53,570 nt of DNA from Methylobacterium sp. J-090 (GTDB taxonomy: Bacteria; Pseudomonadota; Alphaproteobacteria; Rhizobiales; Beijerinckiaceae), in assembly GCF_022829345.1 (NCBI RefSeq), contig NZ_JAKSXV010000012.1, positions 1-53,570 of the forward strand, in the 5' to 3' direction. Positions 24,886 to 32,745 of this stretch are shown piece by piece. Numbering within the stretch: the stretch's first letter is position 1; each line of letters begins with the position of its first letter. A model generated the notes under the pieces. The model ran no database searches and was not told the origin of the DNA. It saw nothing but the letters and a program-made list of their open reading frames with translations. A program made the translations under genes and the position numbers.

Positions 24886-25174
24886 TATTGCGAACCCGTG
24901 GCCGCACCGATAGCGACACCTCTAAGGTTGGATTAGTTTCAACTGGAATGATCCGTCAATATGGCACGGCGACCGATTTTCATAATTTATTAAGTTGTGT
25001 TCAGATGGTCGCTAATCCACCCGTGGCCAACACAATTTTGTGATCATTTGAGTGAAATTAGGCAATCGATATAATCGCATTTGTTCTCAGGCCATTTTTC
25101 TACCCTGATAGAGAGGCGTAGATATGACCGAGATGTCGCGTCAGGCTTCAGATGATGATGCATTTTGATGTGGG
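24886..25174. promoter_or_regulatory. AT-rich intergenic region upstream of coiled-coil operon
   Basis: About 290 bases between the coiled-coil operon and the integrase stop, markedly richer in A and T than the genes around it (for example cataatttattaagttgtg). It should hold the operon promoter. No gene was seen. Confidence 0.5.
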
Positions 25175-26209
25175 TCACAAAAACCCACTCCCCGAGTGGT
25201 CCTTGAAGGCGTTGGCCCGTCGAATGTACCCCACGACCGTTCTCGGATCGCGGTGCCCTGACTGATCCATGATGCGCGCGAGATCCGCGCCGCGCTCGGC
25301 CGCCGTGGTGATGTAGCCGGCCCGCAATGAGTGAACCCCGAAGGTCGAGGCATCAAGCCCGGCCGCCGCCACGTATTGTTTCATGATGTCAGCCACGGCC
25401 CGCGTCGTGAGGCGGGGCGGCAAAACGGCAAAATTTGCCGATTTCTCAGCATGACCGGGAGGAGTCGCCAACTTGGCGAACCCCCGCACCCGCCCCGACC
25501 GCGACACTGGCCGGAACACCGGCCCTTCCGTGATACCGGCAGCATCGAGCCAGTCCCGCACCAGAGCAACGGGCCGGATGAACCGCCCATGCGGTATCGC
25601 TTTCTCGAACCCCTGCCCTTCCTGATCGGTCTTGGACCGGCGGACCATTACCCGCAGCCCGTCGCGGTCCTCGCGAAGGTCGGCAACATCGAGGGCGACG
25701 AGTTCGGACCGCCGGAACGCTCCTGCGAACCCGAGGGCAAGCAGCGCCTTGTCCCGCTTGCCTGCCAGCGTATCGGGCACACGCAGCAGCATCACCATCA
25801 GCACATCGACGGTGGCCGCAGCCTTTTGTGTTGGCGCTACGCCTACCGTTCGCCGCACGCCCTTCATGGTCGCGCGCACGTCCTCATGCTGGGTCGGGTC
25901 AGGCAGCCCCGCGAGCTTGTGCGCGTACCCGATAGCCGCGCACCGCCGGCCAATGGTTGAGGCCGCTCGCCCCGCCTCGGCTTCGTGCACCAGGAACCCC
26001 GCCACAGCCACGGGCGACGCCGGCAGGGACGCAAAGCCGTACCCGGCGCACCACGCCTGAAACAGCACCGCATCGCTTCGATACGCCTTTACCGTCGCGT
26101 CGGCCTTGCTCGCCCTCTGGTAGGCCTGAACGATGGAGGCGAGTTCGGCGGGTAAGGGAATTGCCCCGTCCCTTGTCGCGACTTCGAAGCCTTCCGAATT
26201 CGATGTCAC
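25175..26209 (-). CDS. Tyrosine recombinase/integrase
   Basis: A 344-residue enzyme that would cut and rejoin DNA, for plasmid dimer resolution or integration. The SAM-like N-terminal domain covers about 15-110 ([18 protein letters not shown]). The catalytic domain shows the expected residues: Arg in [10 protein letters not shown], Lys in RRSKTDQEG, His/Arg in [13 protein letters not shown], His in [10 protein letters not shown] and Tyr in VVGYIRR. I prefer GTG 26209 over upstream starts because it overlaps the stop of the membrane-protein gene (GTGA, 26206-26209). It is full length. Confidence 0.92.
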   Translation of the reverse strand: MTSNSEGFEVATRDGAIPLPAELASIVQAYQRASKADATVKAYRSDAVLFQAWCAGYGFASLPASPVAVAGFLVHEAEAGRAASTIGRRCAAIGYAHKLAGLPDPTQHEDVRATMKGVRRTVGVAPTQKAAATVDVLMVMLLRVPDTLAGKRDKALLALGFAGAFRRSELVALDVADLREDRDGLRVMVRRSKTDQEGQGFEKAIPHGRFIRPVALVRDWLDAAGITEGPVFRPVSRSGRVRGFAKLATPPGHAEKSANFAVLPPRLTTRAVADIMKQYVAAAGLDASTFGVHSLRAGYITTAAERGADLARIMDQSGHRDPRTVVGYIRRANAFKDHSGSGFL

Positions 26210-26394
26210 AGTCGATGCCCCCAGGTCTGTATGACGTAGATGAGGAGCCACATCACTCCGAGCGCGCACACGGCCGCGAGCAGCGCCCGGTTCACTGGCA
26301 GGAGATCGTCCAAGGGACCGAAATTAAGGATCAGGACCCCAACTAGCCCCGCGAGTGCCCCAATCCAAATGAGAAGGTGACTACGCCGATCCAT
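26206..26394 (-). CDS. Two-helix membrane protein coupled to integrase
   Basis: A 62-residue protein ([62 protein letters not shown]) with two membrane helices. It overlaps the integrase by four bases (GTGA). Function unknown. Confidence 0.6.
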   Translation of the reverse strand: MDRRSHLLIWIGALAGLVGVLILNFGPLDDLLPVNRALLAAVCALGVMWLLIYVIQTWGHRL

Positions 26395-26476
26395 TGGCCG
26401 CCGCTTCGCTGGAGCAAATTTTATTAACGCCATGGGCGTACTATTCTGTACAAATTTTAAGCCTTGGCGACCCGGA

Positions 26477-26869
26477 ATGCCCCAACCCATACAAGCTTCA
26501 CCCGAACAGGCACTGGCTGCGTTCGCCGAGCGGGCACCTCGGAGTGAAACGAATTGGATTGCATTAATCCGGACCTCTGAGGGAATGGAAATCCCATGCA
26601 CGGTAAAGGACGTTTCTAAGACAGGTGCAAAGATTGCGGTATCTGACTCGTACCATCTGCCCGACGACTTCATGCTGAAGGTTGTCGGAAAAGACTATGT
26701 GTGCCGAGTAAAACTTGCATGGCGTAGAGGGCATTACGCGGGCTTACGAATTGAACAGATTGCAAAAATTGCTCCCAAACCTGTTGCGGTCGTAGAGGTT
26801 TCTCGCACCGGAACGGACCCGTCATACAAAGCCATTGGCGCTCGAAGGTCAAAGGTATCGACTTTCTGA
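26477..26869 (+). CDS. PilZ-domain protein
   Basis: A 130-residue protein carrying a PilZ fold: IALIRTSEGMEIPCTVKDVSKTGAKIAVSDSYHLPDDFMLKVVGKDYVCRVKLAWRRGHYAGLRI. The second c-di-GMP signature (D-x-S-x-x-G, here DVSKTGAK) is present. The first (RxxxR) is not clear: the expected place reads AERAPRSETNW. It may bind c-di-GMP weakly or through a variant site. A natural effector for the two c-di-GMP enzymes on this plasmid. ATG 26477 was chosen as the first codon of the well-formed domain. Confidence 0.8.
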   Translation: MPQPIQASPEQALAAFAERAPRSETNWIALIRTSEGMEIPCTVKDVSKTGAKIAVSDSYHLPDDFMLKVVGKDYVCRVKLAWRRGHYAGLRIEQIAKIAPKPVAVVEVSRTGTDPSYKAIGARRSKVSTF

Positions 26870-26982
26870 TCCCAATCTTCAGGAGGCCATTACGATCTCT
26901 TCCGCTGCGGTAGGCGCGGTCGTCTGCATCGCATCCCCTCTCCGCGTCCGTGGCATTAGCGAATACTCCGTCCATGTGTGCG

Positions 26983-27285
26983 TCAGTCCAATTGGGCAAG
27001 CCCATGTAGTGCCTCCGGCCGGCGGATTATTCCGAACGCGAACCGGCCGGCATCGAGCTCCATCGCCAGACATGGGCCGCCGGTCGCGTGATCGGGGATG
27101 AACCGGAGGGCGACGCTACATACCGCCGTCACACAGCAGTAGCCGCAGCCGTTGCAGGCCGAGCCGAACTCAGGCTTCGGTGGAAGCCGAGCGCCGGACG
27201 TACCGTCAATCAACGGTATAGCCACGGCTTCATTTCTTTCGACCGCTTCCAACCTAAACCGCCTGAAACTTCCGAGAAGAACCAT
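26983..27285 (-). CDS. YkgJ-like cysteine-cluster protein
   Basis: A protein of up to 100 residues with a cysteine cluster CNGCGYCCVTAVC at about 44-56 and a fourth region GGPCLAMELDAGRFAFGIIRRP. This CxxCxxCC pattern marks the YkgJ-type zinc or iron-sulphur family. The C-terminus is short compared with full members, so it may be truncated. Confidence 0.6.
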   Translation of the reverse strand: MVLLGSFRRFRLEAVERNEAVAIPLIDGTSGARLPPKPEFGSACNGCGYCCVTAVCSVALRFIPDHATGGPCLAMELDAGRFAFGIIRRPEALHGLAQLD

Positions 27286-27377
27286 TATCGGAAGTTACAC
27301 GCAGCATCGATGCATTGCAACGCTTTCATGCTGTAATGCTATAGCGTCATAACGGAAGGGCGCCGTAACGCCTTCTC

Positions 27378-27689
27378 CTACTGACCGCCCTTGCGACCGA
27401 CTTTCAGCGCATCTACGGAAGGGTGCCCGTGCTTCTGCAAGGCAGCGTCGATCCCCTCCATAATCACGTCATGCACCTTCACGTCCCGCGTGAACGCGAT
27501 TTCCCGCAACCGGCGGTGAACCTCGCGCGGCAGATAAACGGACGTATGCACCACCTCTGGACGGGGCTTGCGTCCAGGCACCTTCGGCGGGGCCTCAGGC
27601 TCGCCTGTGAATGGGAGATCCGCGATAGCTTCGCGAGTATCGGCGCCCGGCAGGTTCAGGCCGCCAATGATGGAGGGACGCTTCGTCAT
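27378..27689 (-). CDS. Ribbon-helix-helix partition partner
   Basis: A 103-residue protein. A flexible N-terminus precedes a ribbon-helix-helix segment at about 48-90 (VVHTSVYLPREVHRRLREIAFTRDVKVHDVIMEGIDAALQKHG). It starts inside the ParA stop (ATGA, 27686-27689), the usual order for type Ib partition pairs (ParF-ParG), in which the small protein binds the centromere and regulates the operon. Confidence 0.75.
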   Translation of the reverse strand: MTKRPSIIGGLNLPGADTREAIADLPFTGEPEAPPKVPGRKPRPEVVHTSVYLPREVHRRLREIAFTRDVKVHDVIMEGIDAALQKHGHPSVDALKVGRKGGQ

Positions 27690-28330
27690 GCCTTGGTCCC
27701 CTTCATCTTACGATCAGCCCAGGCCCAGAGCGCCCGGATCTCGTCGGCCGCCTTACCGTCCGCCGCATACTCCGTGACGCCCTGCCCCGATGCGAGCGCG
27801 TCTTGATGGTCGGCCCGCTGAGTAAGCGGTGGCTCGGCTAGTACGCCAAACATGCCAAGACCGTTCGCGGCTTCCGTTGCTCGCGAGCTGCGGCCAGCAG
27901 GGCATTGGTTGAGGACGAACGCGAACCGATCCCGCATTTCGAGGCGCATCAAGGCCTCAATGGTCGGCATGGTAGCCTGAAGGTCCAACCGCGACGGGCG
28001 CGCCGGTATGAGTGCGAGATCCGCGACCTGCATCGCAAGGTTCCCGCTGGTCGAGGCTACGCCCGCGGTGTCGAGGATGGCGAGGGTGTAGCCCTGACCG
28101 GACAGCGCCTTGAGTATTGCTGGCAGGTTAGCGAGATTGTCTGGCCCGATCCGATCAACGGCGGGAGCGTCCGCCGAGCGGGTGTCCCCCCAAGCCGCAA
28201 GCGAGCCCTGCGGATCTAGGTCGAGCGCAATCACCTTCTCGCCGGACGCGGCTGCGGCGACCGCGAGTGATGCCGCGATGGTGGTTTTCCCGGCGCCACC
28301 CTTCTGAGTGACAAGTGTGATGGTTCGCAT
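27686..28330 (-). CDS. parA: ParA-type partition ATPase
   Basis: A 214-residue Walker-type ATPase. Deviant Walker A is VTQKGGAGKTTIA (residues 7-19), Walker A' is VIALDLDPQGSLAAW, and Walker B is LAILDTAGV. Its short length without an N-terminal HTH places it with type Ib (ParF-like) proteins. With the RHH partner it should segregate this low-copy replicon. Preceded by a palindrome-rich region (28340-28480). Confidence 0.92.
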   Translation of the reverse strand: MRTITLVTQKGGAGKTTIAASLAVAAAASGEKVIALDLDPQGSLAAWGDTRSADAPAVDRIGPDNLANLPAILKALSGQGYTLAILDTAGVASTSGNLAMQVADLALIPARPSRLDLQATMPTIEALMRLEMRDRFAFVLNQCPAGRSSRATEAANGLGMFGVLAEPPLTQRADHQDALASGQGVTEYAADGKAADEIRALWAWADRKMKGTKA

Positions 28331-28458
28331 GACAGCCCTATGGCGCTTTCCTGCTTCAACGGTAAAGCACGAAAGCGTGAAAGCATCGTCACCTCATGAT
28401 GCGACAACGCCACAGCACGGCGCTAGTAAAGCATTTTCGTGCTGAGGCGTTACGATGC

Positions 28459-28478
28459 TGTAGCGCTATCGCGCTACA
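28459..28478. promoter_or_regulatory. Palindrome upstream of parA
   Basis: TGTAGCGC-TATC-GCGCTACA, 8-bp arms, 129 bases before the parA start and overlapping the 3' end of the upstream gene. Related GTAATGCTAT-type sequences occur at 27333-27345 and 31085-31112. A candidate centromere (parS-like) or operator for the RHH protein. Confidence 0.5.
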
Positions 28479-28699
28479 TAATTGCGGCGCTTGGTCCGGC
28501 TTTCGAGATCCGCGAGCGCTCTTTCGCCCCGCGAGACCCAGCGGGTGACGGCATGGGCATCCCCTCGGGCGATGGCGCGTTGCAGGCCGGCATTGATCCG
28601 GCGCAGGCGCCAAGCATCGAAGCTGACGCCGAGGAGGGCTACGAGATCCCCGAGCGTGCGGACCGGCGGGCGCTGGCGGATGGCGGGAACGGTACGCAT
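28466..28699 (-). CDS. Backbone cluster protein 7
   Basis: A 77-residue protein (MRTVPAIRQRPPVRTLGDLVALLGVSFDAWRLRRINAGLQRAIARGDAHAVTRWVSRGERALADLESRTKRRNYVAR), basic and helical. Its ATG shares the A of the upstream TGA. Last gene before parA. Function unknown. Confidence 0.6.
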   Translation of the reverse strand: MRTVPAIRQRPPVRTLGDLVALLGVSFDAWRLRRINAGLQRAIARGDAHAVTRWVSRGERALADLESRTKRRNYVAR

Positions 28700-28878
28700 C
28701 ACGAAGCCATGTAGACGGCGAGGAGGATCGCGGCGGTGATGACGTTGCCCCGCCCTGCCTCGTGGCCGGCGCGGGCCAGCAGAACCCGATGCAGGCGGCG
28801 CATCCGACCGAGGCCGAGGGCGATGGAGGAGGGGAGGCCGAGGGCCAGAGTAGCGCGCATGGTGGCAGCGGTTTTCAT
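28699..28878 (-). CDS. Backbone cluster protein 6, small hydrophobic
   Basis: A 59-residue protein (MKTAATMRATLALGLPSSIALGLGRMRRL...GRGNVITAAILLAVYMAS) with a hydrophobic C-terminus that could enter the membrane. It overlaps both neighbours (ATGA at 28875-28878, TGATG at 28699), which fixes the start. Confidence 0.6.
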   Translation of the reverse strand: MKTAATMRATLALGLPSSIALGLGRMRRLHRVLLARAGHEAGRGNVITAAILLAVYMAS

Positions 28879-29162
28879 CGGGCGGAGTCCTGTTCACGGT
28901 CGGAGGAGGAGCCGAGCAACCACGTGATCTGCGAGGCATGATGGTTCTCAGGGGCAGCGAGGGACGGTTCGGCGTCCCCGCCGTCTTCGTGCTCGTCGTC
29001 GCCGTCCATTCGGTCGAGGAGGGCAATCAGCCGGTCGGCAGTGTCGAGAGCGGATTGCGCCGCCTCTTCGATCCGCTGGCGGGTCTCTGTGTCACCGAAC
29101 GACAGCCGAGGCTTGATCGTCGGAACAGGGCGACGCGGGATGAAGGTGTGAACGTTGGTCAC
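28875..29162 (-). CDS. Backbone cluster protein 5
   Basis: A 95-residue acidic protein (MTNVHTFIPRRPVPTIKPRLSFGDTETRQRIEEAAQSALDTADRLIALLDRMDGDDEHEDGG...). One helix in the middle, disordered ends. It starts 3 bases after the preceding stop and overlaps the next gene by ATGA. Confidence 0.65.
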   Translation of the reverse strand: MTNVHTFIPRRPVPTIKPRLSFGDTETRQRIEEAAQSALDTADRLIALLDRMDGDDEHEDGGDAEPSLAAPENHHASQITWLLGSSSDREQDSAR

Positions 29163-29165
29163 GGC

Positions 29166-30227
29166 TTAGGCCCGCCCTCTCACATGGTGCTCAATCGCGT
29201 CCCGGTGCTCATCAAGCTCCGCAATCAGCCGGGTTGTCTCGGCCCTGAGCGCATCGGCATGTTCGCCCGACGTGCTGCGTGGGCAGTGAAAGTTTGCGGA
29301 AAATCCTGGCTCGCCCTGAAGCACTCGGCCGCCGATAGCCTCCCACGCCTGGACGCAGCCTGCCGCGTCATAGCCCGAGAAAGGATCAGCGAGAGCGACG
29401 CCGGACACGCTTGCCGCGCTCCGCAGAAGCCCATCCCATGCGCGATCCGCCTTGTACCAATCGCCTCCGACTACTCGGCGCACCTTGACTGCCAGTCCGG
29501 CCGGCGTGATCGCCACAGCTTCCGCAATGATGTTGCGGGCCTGGCGCGTCGCCGCTCCTGCTTCTTTCCGCCGCCGCCCCAAATCTACGGTGTGAAACCG
29601 ATCCTTGGCCTCGGCCATGCGAGCCTCGTAGGCCTCCGCGATAGGAACGAGGGTGCGCAAGGCGCGGATGCGCATCGGGGTAGTGCCGGCCCGCCCGAAG
29701 GCCCTCGGCAGCGCCGCGATGGCACGGTTTAGACCTTCGACGGTCCACCGGTAGACGATCTCCTCATCGGCACCGCCCGTTATCTGGAACCGGATGCGAT
29801 CCCTACCGAGACGCATGCCGGGATGTGCCGTCTCAACCAGAGCCCATTCCGGGGCTACGAGTGGTGCGGGAAGCTCCCCAAGCGCAGCCTCGTAGGCAGC
29901 ATAGGCGTGGCTATGCTCTGCCTGAGCGGCGTGCTCGGAGTCGCGGGCCGCAAGATAGGCGGTCTCCGCATCGAACAGGGCTTGGTCGGGGTGAGGGGCG
30001 GTCGTGCCCACTGGCAGGCAAGCACTGGCCAGTGCCGGCAACGGCACGGTGACGGCAGAGGCCACCGAACCCGCAACCACCATGCGGCGACCCTGATCGG
30101 CCCCGGCTTCGCCGGGCTTGCGGCGCATGATGCGCCCGGCAGCCGCCTTGAGGTTCGCGGCCCGCTCTTTCAGGGAGGGGCGATCACCGCCCCGGCGGAA
30201 GGGATTAGACAGCTTGAGAGAAGGCAC
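29166..30227 (-). CDS. Backbone cluster protein 4 with shared N-terminal tag
   Basis: A 353-residue protein. Residues 7-37 (NPFRRGGDRPSLKERAANLKAAAGRIMRRKP) closely resemble the start of the next gene upstream (30305-31072). A hydrophobic segment follows at about 48-70 (RRMVVAGSVASAVTVPLPALASACLPVG). The remainder is helical, with TVEGLNRAIAALPRAFGR and WDGLLRSAASVSGVALADPFSGYDAAG. No catalytic motif was recognised. The shared basic tag may be a targeting signal. Confidence 0.65.
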   Translation of the reverse strand: MPSLKLSNPFRRGGDRPSLKERAANLKAAAGRIMRRKPGEAGADQGRRMVVAGSVASAVTVPLPALASACLPVGTTAPHPDQALFDAETAYLAARDSEHAAQAEHSHAYAAYEAALGELPAPLVAPEWALVETAHPGMRLGRDRIRFQITGGADEEIVYRWTVEGLNRAIAALPRAFGRAGTTPMRIRALRTLVPIAEAYEARMAEAKDRFHTVDLGRRRKEAGAATRQARNIIAEAVAITPAGLAVKVRRVVGGDWYKADRAWDGLLRSAASVSGVALADPFSGYDAAGCVQAWEAIGGRVLQGEPGFSANFHCPRSTSGEHADALRAETTRLIAELDEHRDAIEHHVRGRA

Positions 30228-30304
30228 GCGCGACGCTCCTATGGTCGGACAGGGATGGGGGAGGGCGCGGTAGGGGGTTCGCTACCGCACGAGGGGCGGT
30301 GGCG

Positions 30305-31072
30305 TCAGAGAAGAGGCGAACGAGCGATCAGGTCCAGGATGCGAACGTGTTCGTTGCCTTCCTCATCGAGGACGTATCCTTCAGTACGCAAAAACTCGAC
30401 GGCGTAGCGCCCTAGGGCAGCGCACCCGGCTCCGGTGGTTGGGACTGTCTTAAGCAGCACGTCGTCCACATAAGCCCAGAAGGCGTTCGTCGCTGCCTTC
30501 AGCTGGGGCAGCGGCACAAGCATTCCGACCGGTTGGGGCAGGCTCGATGCCGACCGGACGATTTCAAACAGTCGCCGCGTCTCGGTAATGGCCGCCAAGA
30601 TCGGGTCGTCCTCGCCATCCGCATCGGCCTTGGTCGCAGCCCGCATCGCTTCGGCCGCACAGGTGAAATTGTCGGCATAAGCTACGGCCTGAAGCGCACC
30701 GATGTTCGTGGCAAGGGCCGCCGCATCCAGCCTGTGCTGGCGCTCGGCTGCCAGCGGGTACAGCCGAGCGAACTCGGCTGGCGTAATCTCACCATCCTCC
30801 ATGGCAAGGGTGAGCGAGCGGCGGGTCCAAGATCCACCATCACCACGCTTCAAATCCGGGTAGCCGTGAACAGCGTTGCGTGAGAGGCGGTCATACTCAG
30901 TGATGGCCGCATGAAACGCCGCCACGGCCTCTTCGGGATTGGGTTCGGGCAGCACGTCCTTTGGGCGGCGGCGGACCACGCGGGCGGCACTGGCCCGAAG
31001 ACTGGCGGCGCGCTCGCGCAGGGACGGGCGGGGTGCGTCGCTCTTAGCGACACGGGCGAAGGGATTACGCAT
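30305..31072 (-). CDS. Backbone cluster protein 3 with shared N-terminal tag
   Basis: A 255-residue helical protein starting MRNPFARVAKSDAPRPSLRERAASLRASAARVVRRRP. The pattern NPF-x-R...RPSL-basic-ERAA-x-L is shared with protein 4. The remainder (PEEAVAAFHAAITEYDRLSRNAVHG...ITETRRLFEIVRSASSLPQPVG) is of unknown function. A TGCTAT-rich repeat (31085-31112) lies just before its start. Confidence 0.65.
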   Translation of the reverse strand: MRNPFARVAKSDAPRPSLRERAASLRASAARVVRRRPKDVLPEPNPEEAVAAFHAAITEYDRLSRNAVHGYPDLKRGDGGSWTRRSLTLAMEDGEITPAEFARLYPLAAERQHRLDAAALATNIGALQAVAYADNFTCAAEAMRAATKADADGEDDPILAAITETRRLFEIVRSASSLPQPVGMLVPLPQLKAATNAFWAYVDDVLLKTVPTTGAGCAALGRYAVEFLRTEGYVLDEEGNEHVRILDLIARSPLL

Positions 31073-31115
31073 AATTGTAGCTCCGTAATGCTATGGCAGG
31101 AAAATGCTATGATGC

Positions 31116-31775
31116 TCAAGCCAGCGTCGCGAGACCGATGAAGAGGGCGCCGGCACAGATCAGCGTGAGGGCGGAGAACGCCTCGCCCATGCCATCCAGC
31201 AGGCGCAGGGACCGCACATGGTCTGTATCCGGCCGGATCGGCGCCACTGCCTGCCAGGGCTCGATGCTGCCCGGCTGCGTCTCATCGTCGTCGAGGGTGA
31301 AGGGGGGGGGGCCGGCATAGCGCCCTTGCCCCTTTCTGGTGGCGATCCGGAGGACCACCCGCGAGACGGGCACGGACAGCCGCTCGGCCCGAGACGCGAC
31401 GGCCTCAACGGACGAGATGTCAGAGCCGAGGAACAGCGTGAGATCGTCGGCGCGGGCCTGCGCCAGGGCATAGGCGGGCTGATAGTGGTCCGCGAACTCG
31501 GCTTCTTCGGCGAGCCACCAGTTCAGGTGACGGAGGAGGGCGAGACCACCGAACCGTGTGGCGCAGGAAGCGGCCAAGAGGGCGTCCAGGGCGTCGCCCA
31601 TGGCGATCTCAGCCCGCTCGGACGGCTTGCCTTCAGGGGCGACCTGAAACACCGCGTACGCCTCGGCGTGGGCGTCGATGACGGTCAGGATGGGATCGGC
31701 GAAGGCAGGGACGTGATCGACGGTCGAGGTGACGGGCAGGCGGGTGCTGAAATCAGGGATACGGGCGTGCGTCAT
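31116..31775 (-). CDS. Backbone cluster protein 2, tail-anchored
   Basis: A 219-residue protein. The main domain is helical and acidic (VIDAHAEAYAVFQVAPEGKPSERAEIAMGDALDALLAASC). The C-terminal 20 residues (SALTLICAGALFIGLATLA) form one membrane helix. Function unknown. Confidence 0.6.
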   Translation of the reverse strand: MTHARIPDFSTRLPVTSTVDHVPAFADPILTVIDAHAEAYAVFQVAPEGKPSERAEIAMGDALDALLAASCATRFGGLALLRHLNWWLAEEAEFADHYQPAYALAQARADDLTLFLGSDISSVEAVASRAERLSVPVSRVVLRIATRKGQGRYAGPPPFTLDDDETQPGSIEPWQAVAPIRPDTDHVRSLRLLDGMGEAFSALTLICAGALFIGLATLA

Positions 31776-31853
31776 CGGTCGGGCTCCAGAGGGCTCGTGT
31801 GGATCGGTTCGGAGTGGATGGGCGCCAGCTACCCGCCGGCAGGGATGGCGAGG

Positions 31854-32267
31854 TTAGGCGGCGCGGTGCGCCAGCTTGGCGACGGTCCAGGCGGCGCGGA
31901 GGGAGACAGACATCGCCTCGGCCCAGGTCGAGCCGTAACGGGCCTGATGCTTACGGGCGGCGGCAGCGGCGGCGATCATGATCGCGGCGCGGTCGAACTT
32001 GCCGGCGACGACGAGGCGGCGATTGTTGATGGCGCTGAACTCGAGGGAGGCGCGGGCCAGGAGGAAGCCGGCCGGCAGGGTGTTGTGCAGCCCCTTGGAG
32101 AGAAGGGCGGTAATCGACATCTCGAACACGGAAGCCGGGACGACGACCGGGTTGAGCGCGGCAACGCGGGCCTTGGCTTCGGCGGCACGAATGCTGATCT
32201 GGCGGCGGCGGGTCTGCGGGAAGGCGGCGACCAGGGCGTTCGAAGGGACGATGGAGAAGGAGGACAT
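31854..32267 (-). CDS. Backbone cluster protein 1, first gene
   Basis: A 137-residue Ala-rich helical protein (MSSFSIVPSNALVAAFPQTRRRQISIRAAEAKARVAAL...AAAAAARKHQARYGSTWAEAMSVSLRAAWTVAKLAHRAA). Divergent from the XRE regulator gene, sharing a 110-base control region with direct repeats. First of the same-strand series that runs to parA. Confidence 0.6.
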   Translation of the reverse strand: MSSFSIVPSNALVAAFPQTRRRQISIRAAEAKARVAALNPVVVPASVFEMSITALLSKGLHNTLPAGFLLARASLEFSAINNRRLVVAGKFDRAAIMIAAAAAARKHQARYGSTWAEAMSVSLRAAWTVAKLAHRAA

Positions 32268-32306
32268 TGGGGCGGCTCGTCTCTGAAAGGCCAGCGTGAT
32301 ACTTAT

Positions 32307-32362
32307 GGCGACAGAGATAGGAGCTTGTCAACAGGGGGATGAAGTTATATTTCTGGCGACAG
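32307..32362. promoter_or_regulatory. Direct repeats between backbone cluster and XRE gene
   Basis: TGGCGACAG occurs twice on the plus strand (starting 32306 and 32354), 48 bases apart, in the divergent region. These are candidate operator half-sites for the XRE regulator. They lie upstream of its start only if the TTG at 32378 (or ATG 32399) is used. Confidence 0.35.
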
Positions 32363-32377
32363 GTGCGGAGAGCAGCG

Positions 32378-32659
32378 TTGACCGAATTGACCCCTGAGAT
32401 GTGCCGGGCTGGCCGGGCGCTGACCCGTCTGGACCAGAAGGGCCTAGCCGAGGCGTCGGGCGTTCCCCTACCGACGATCAAGGCATTCGAGACTGTGCGG
32501 AGTGTCGACGGAAAGCCGTCGCGCCGGCTGACGACCATGAACAATCGAGCATTGGTCGAGGCGTTCGAGCGCGCCGGCTTGGAGTTCATTCCCGAGAACG
32601 GGGGAGGGGCCGGCATTCGGTTCCGGGAACGGAAGGACGGGACGCGCGAGGAGCATTGA
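32378..32659 (+). CDS. XRE-type HTH regulator
   Basis: A protein of about 93 residues (TTG 32378; longer frame from ATG 32339 possible). The core LTPEMCRAGRALTRLDQKGLAEASGVPLPTIKAFETV is a lambda-repressor-like HTH, followed by NNRALVEAFERAGLEFIPENGGGAGIRF, the tail common to short alphaproteobacterial XRE proteins. Probably represses itself and the divergent backbone cluster. The HTH of the GAF-HTH protein downstream is of the same kind. Confidence 0.75.
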   Translation: MTELTPEMCRAGRALTRLDQKGLAEASGVPLPTIKAFETVRSVDGKPSRRLTTMNNRALVEAFERAGLEFIPENGGGAGIRFRERKDGTREEH

Positions 32660-32745
32660 GTTGCTGGAGGGTGGTAGAGCAGGGTAACGAGGCTGACTCA
32701 CGATAGCCATCTGATCCCACGCTTGCACTGCAGGAAAAGGACCCC

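Noticed and set aside
28466..29026. 186-codon version of backbone protein 7
   Set aside because: The upstream half is a shadow of the two coupled genes at 28699-29162; start placed at ATG 28699.
31218..32342. 374-codon plus-strand frame opposite backbone genes
   Set aside because: Gly/Asp/Arg-rich antisense shadow. The minus-strand frames have membrane helices and coherent gene ends.
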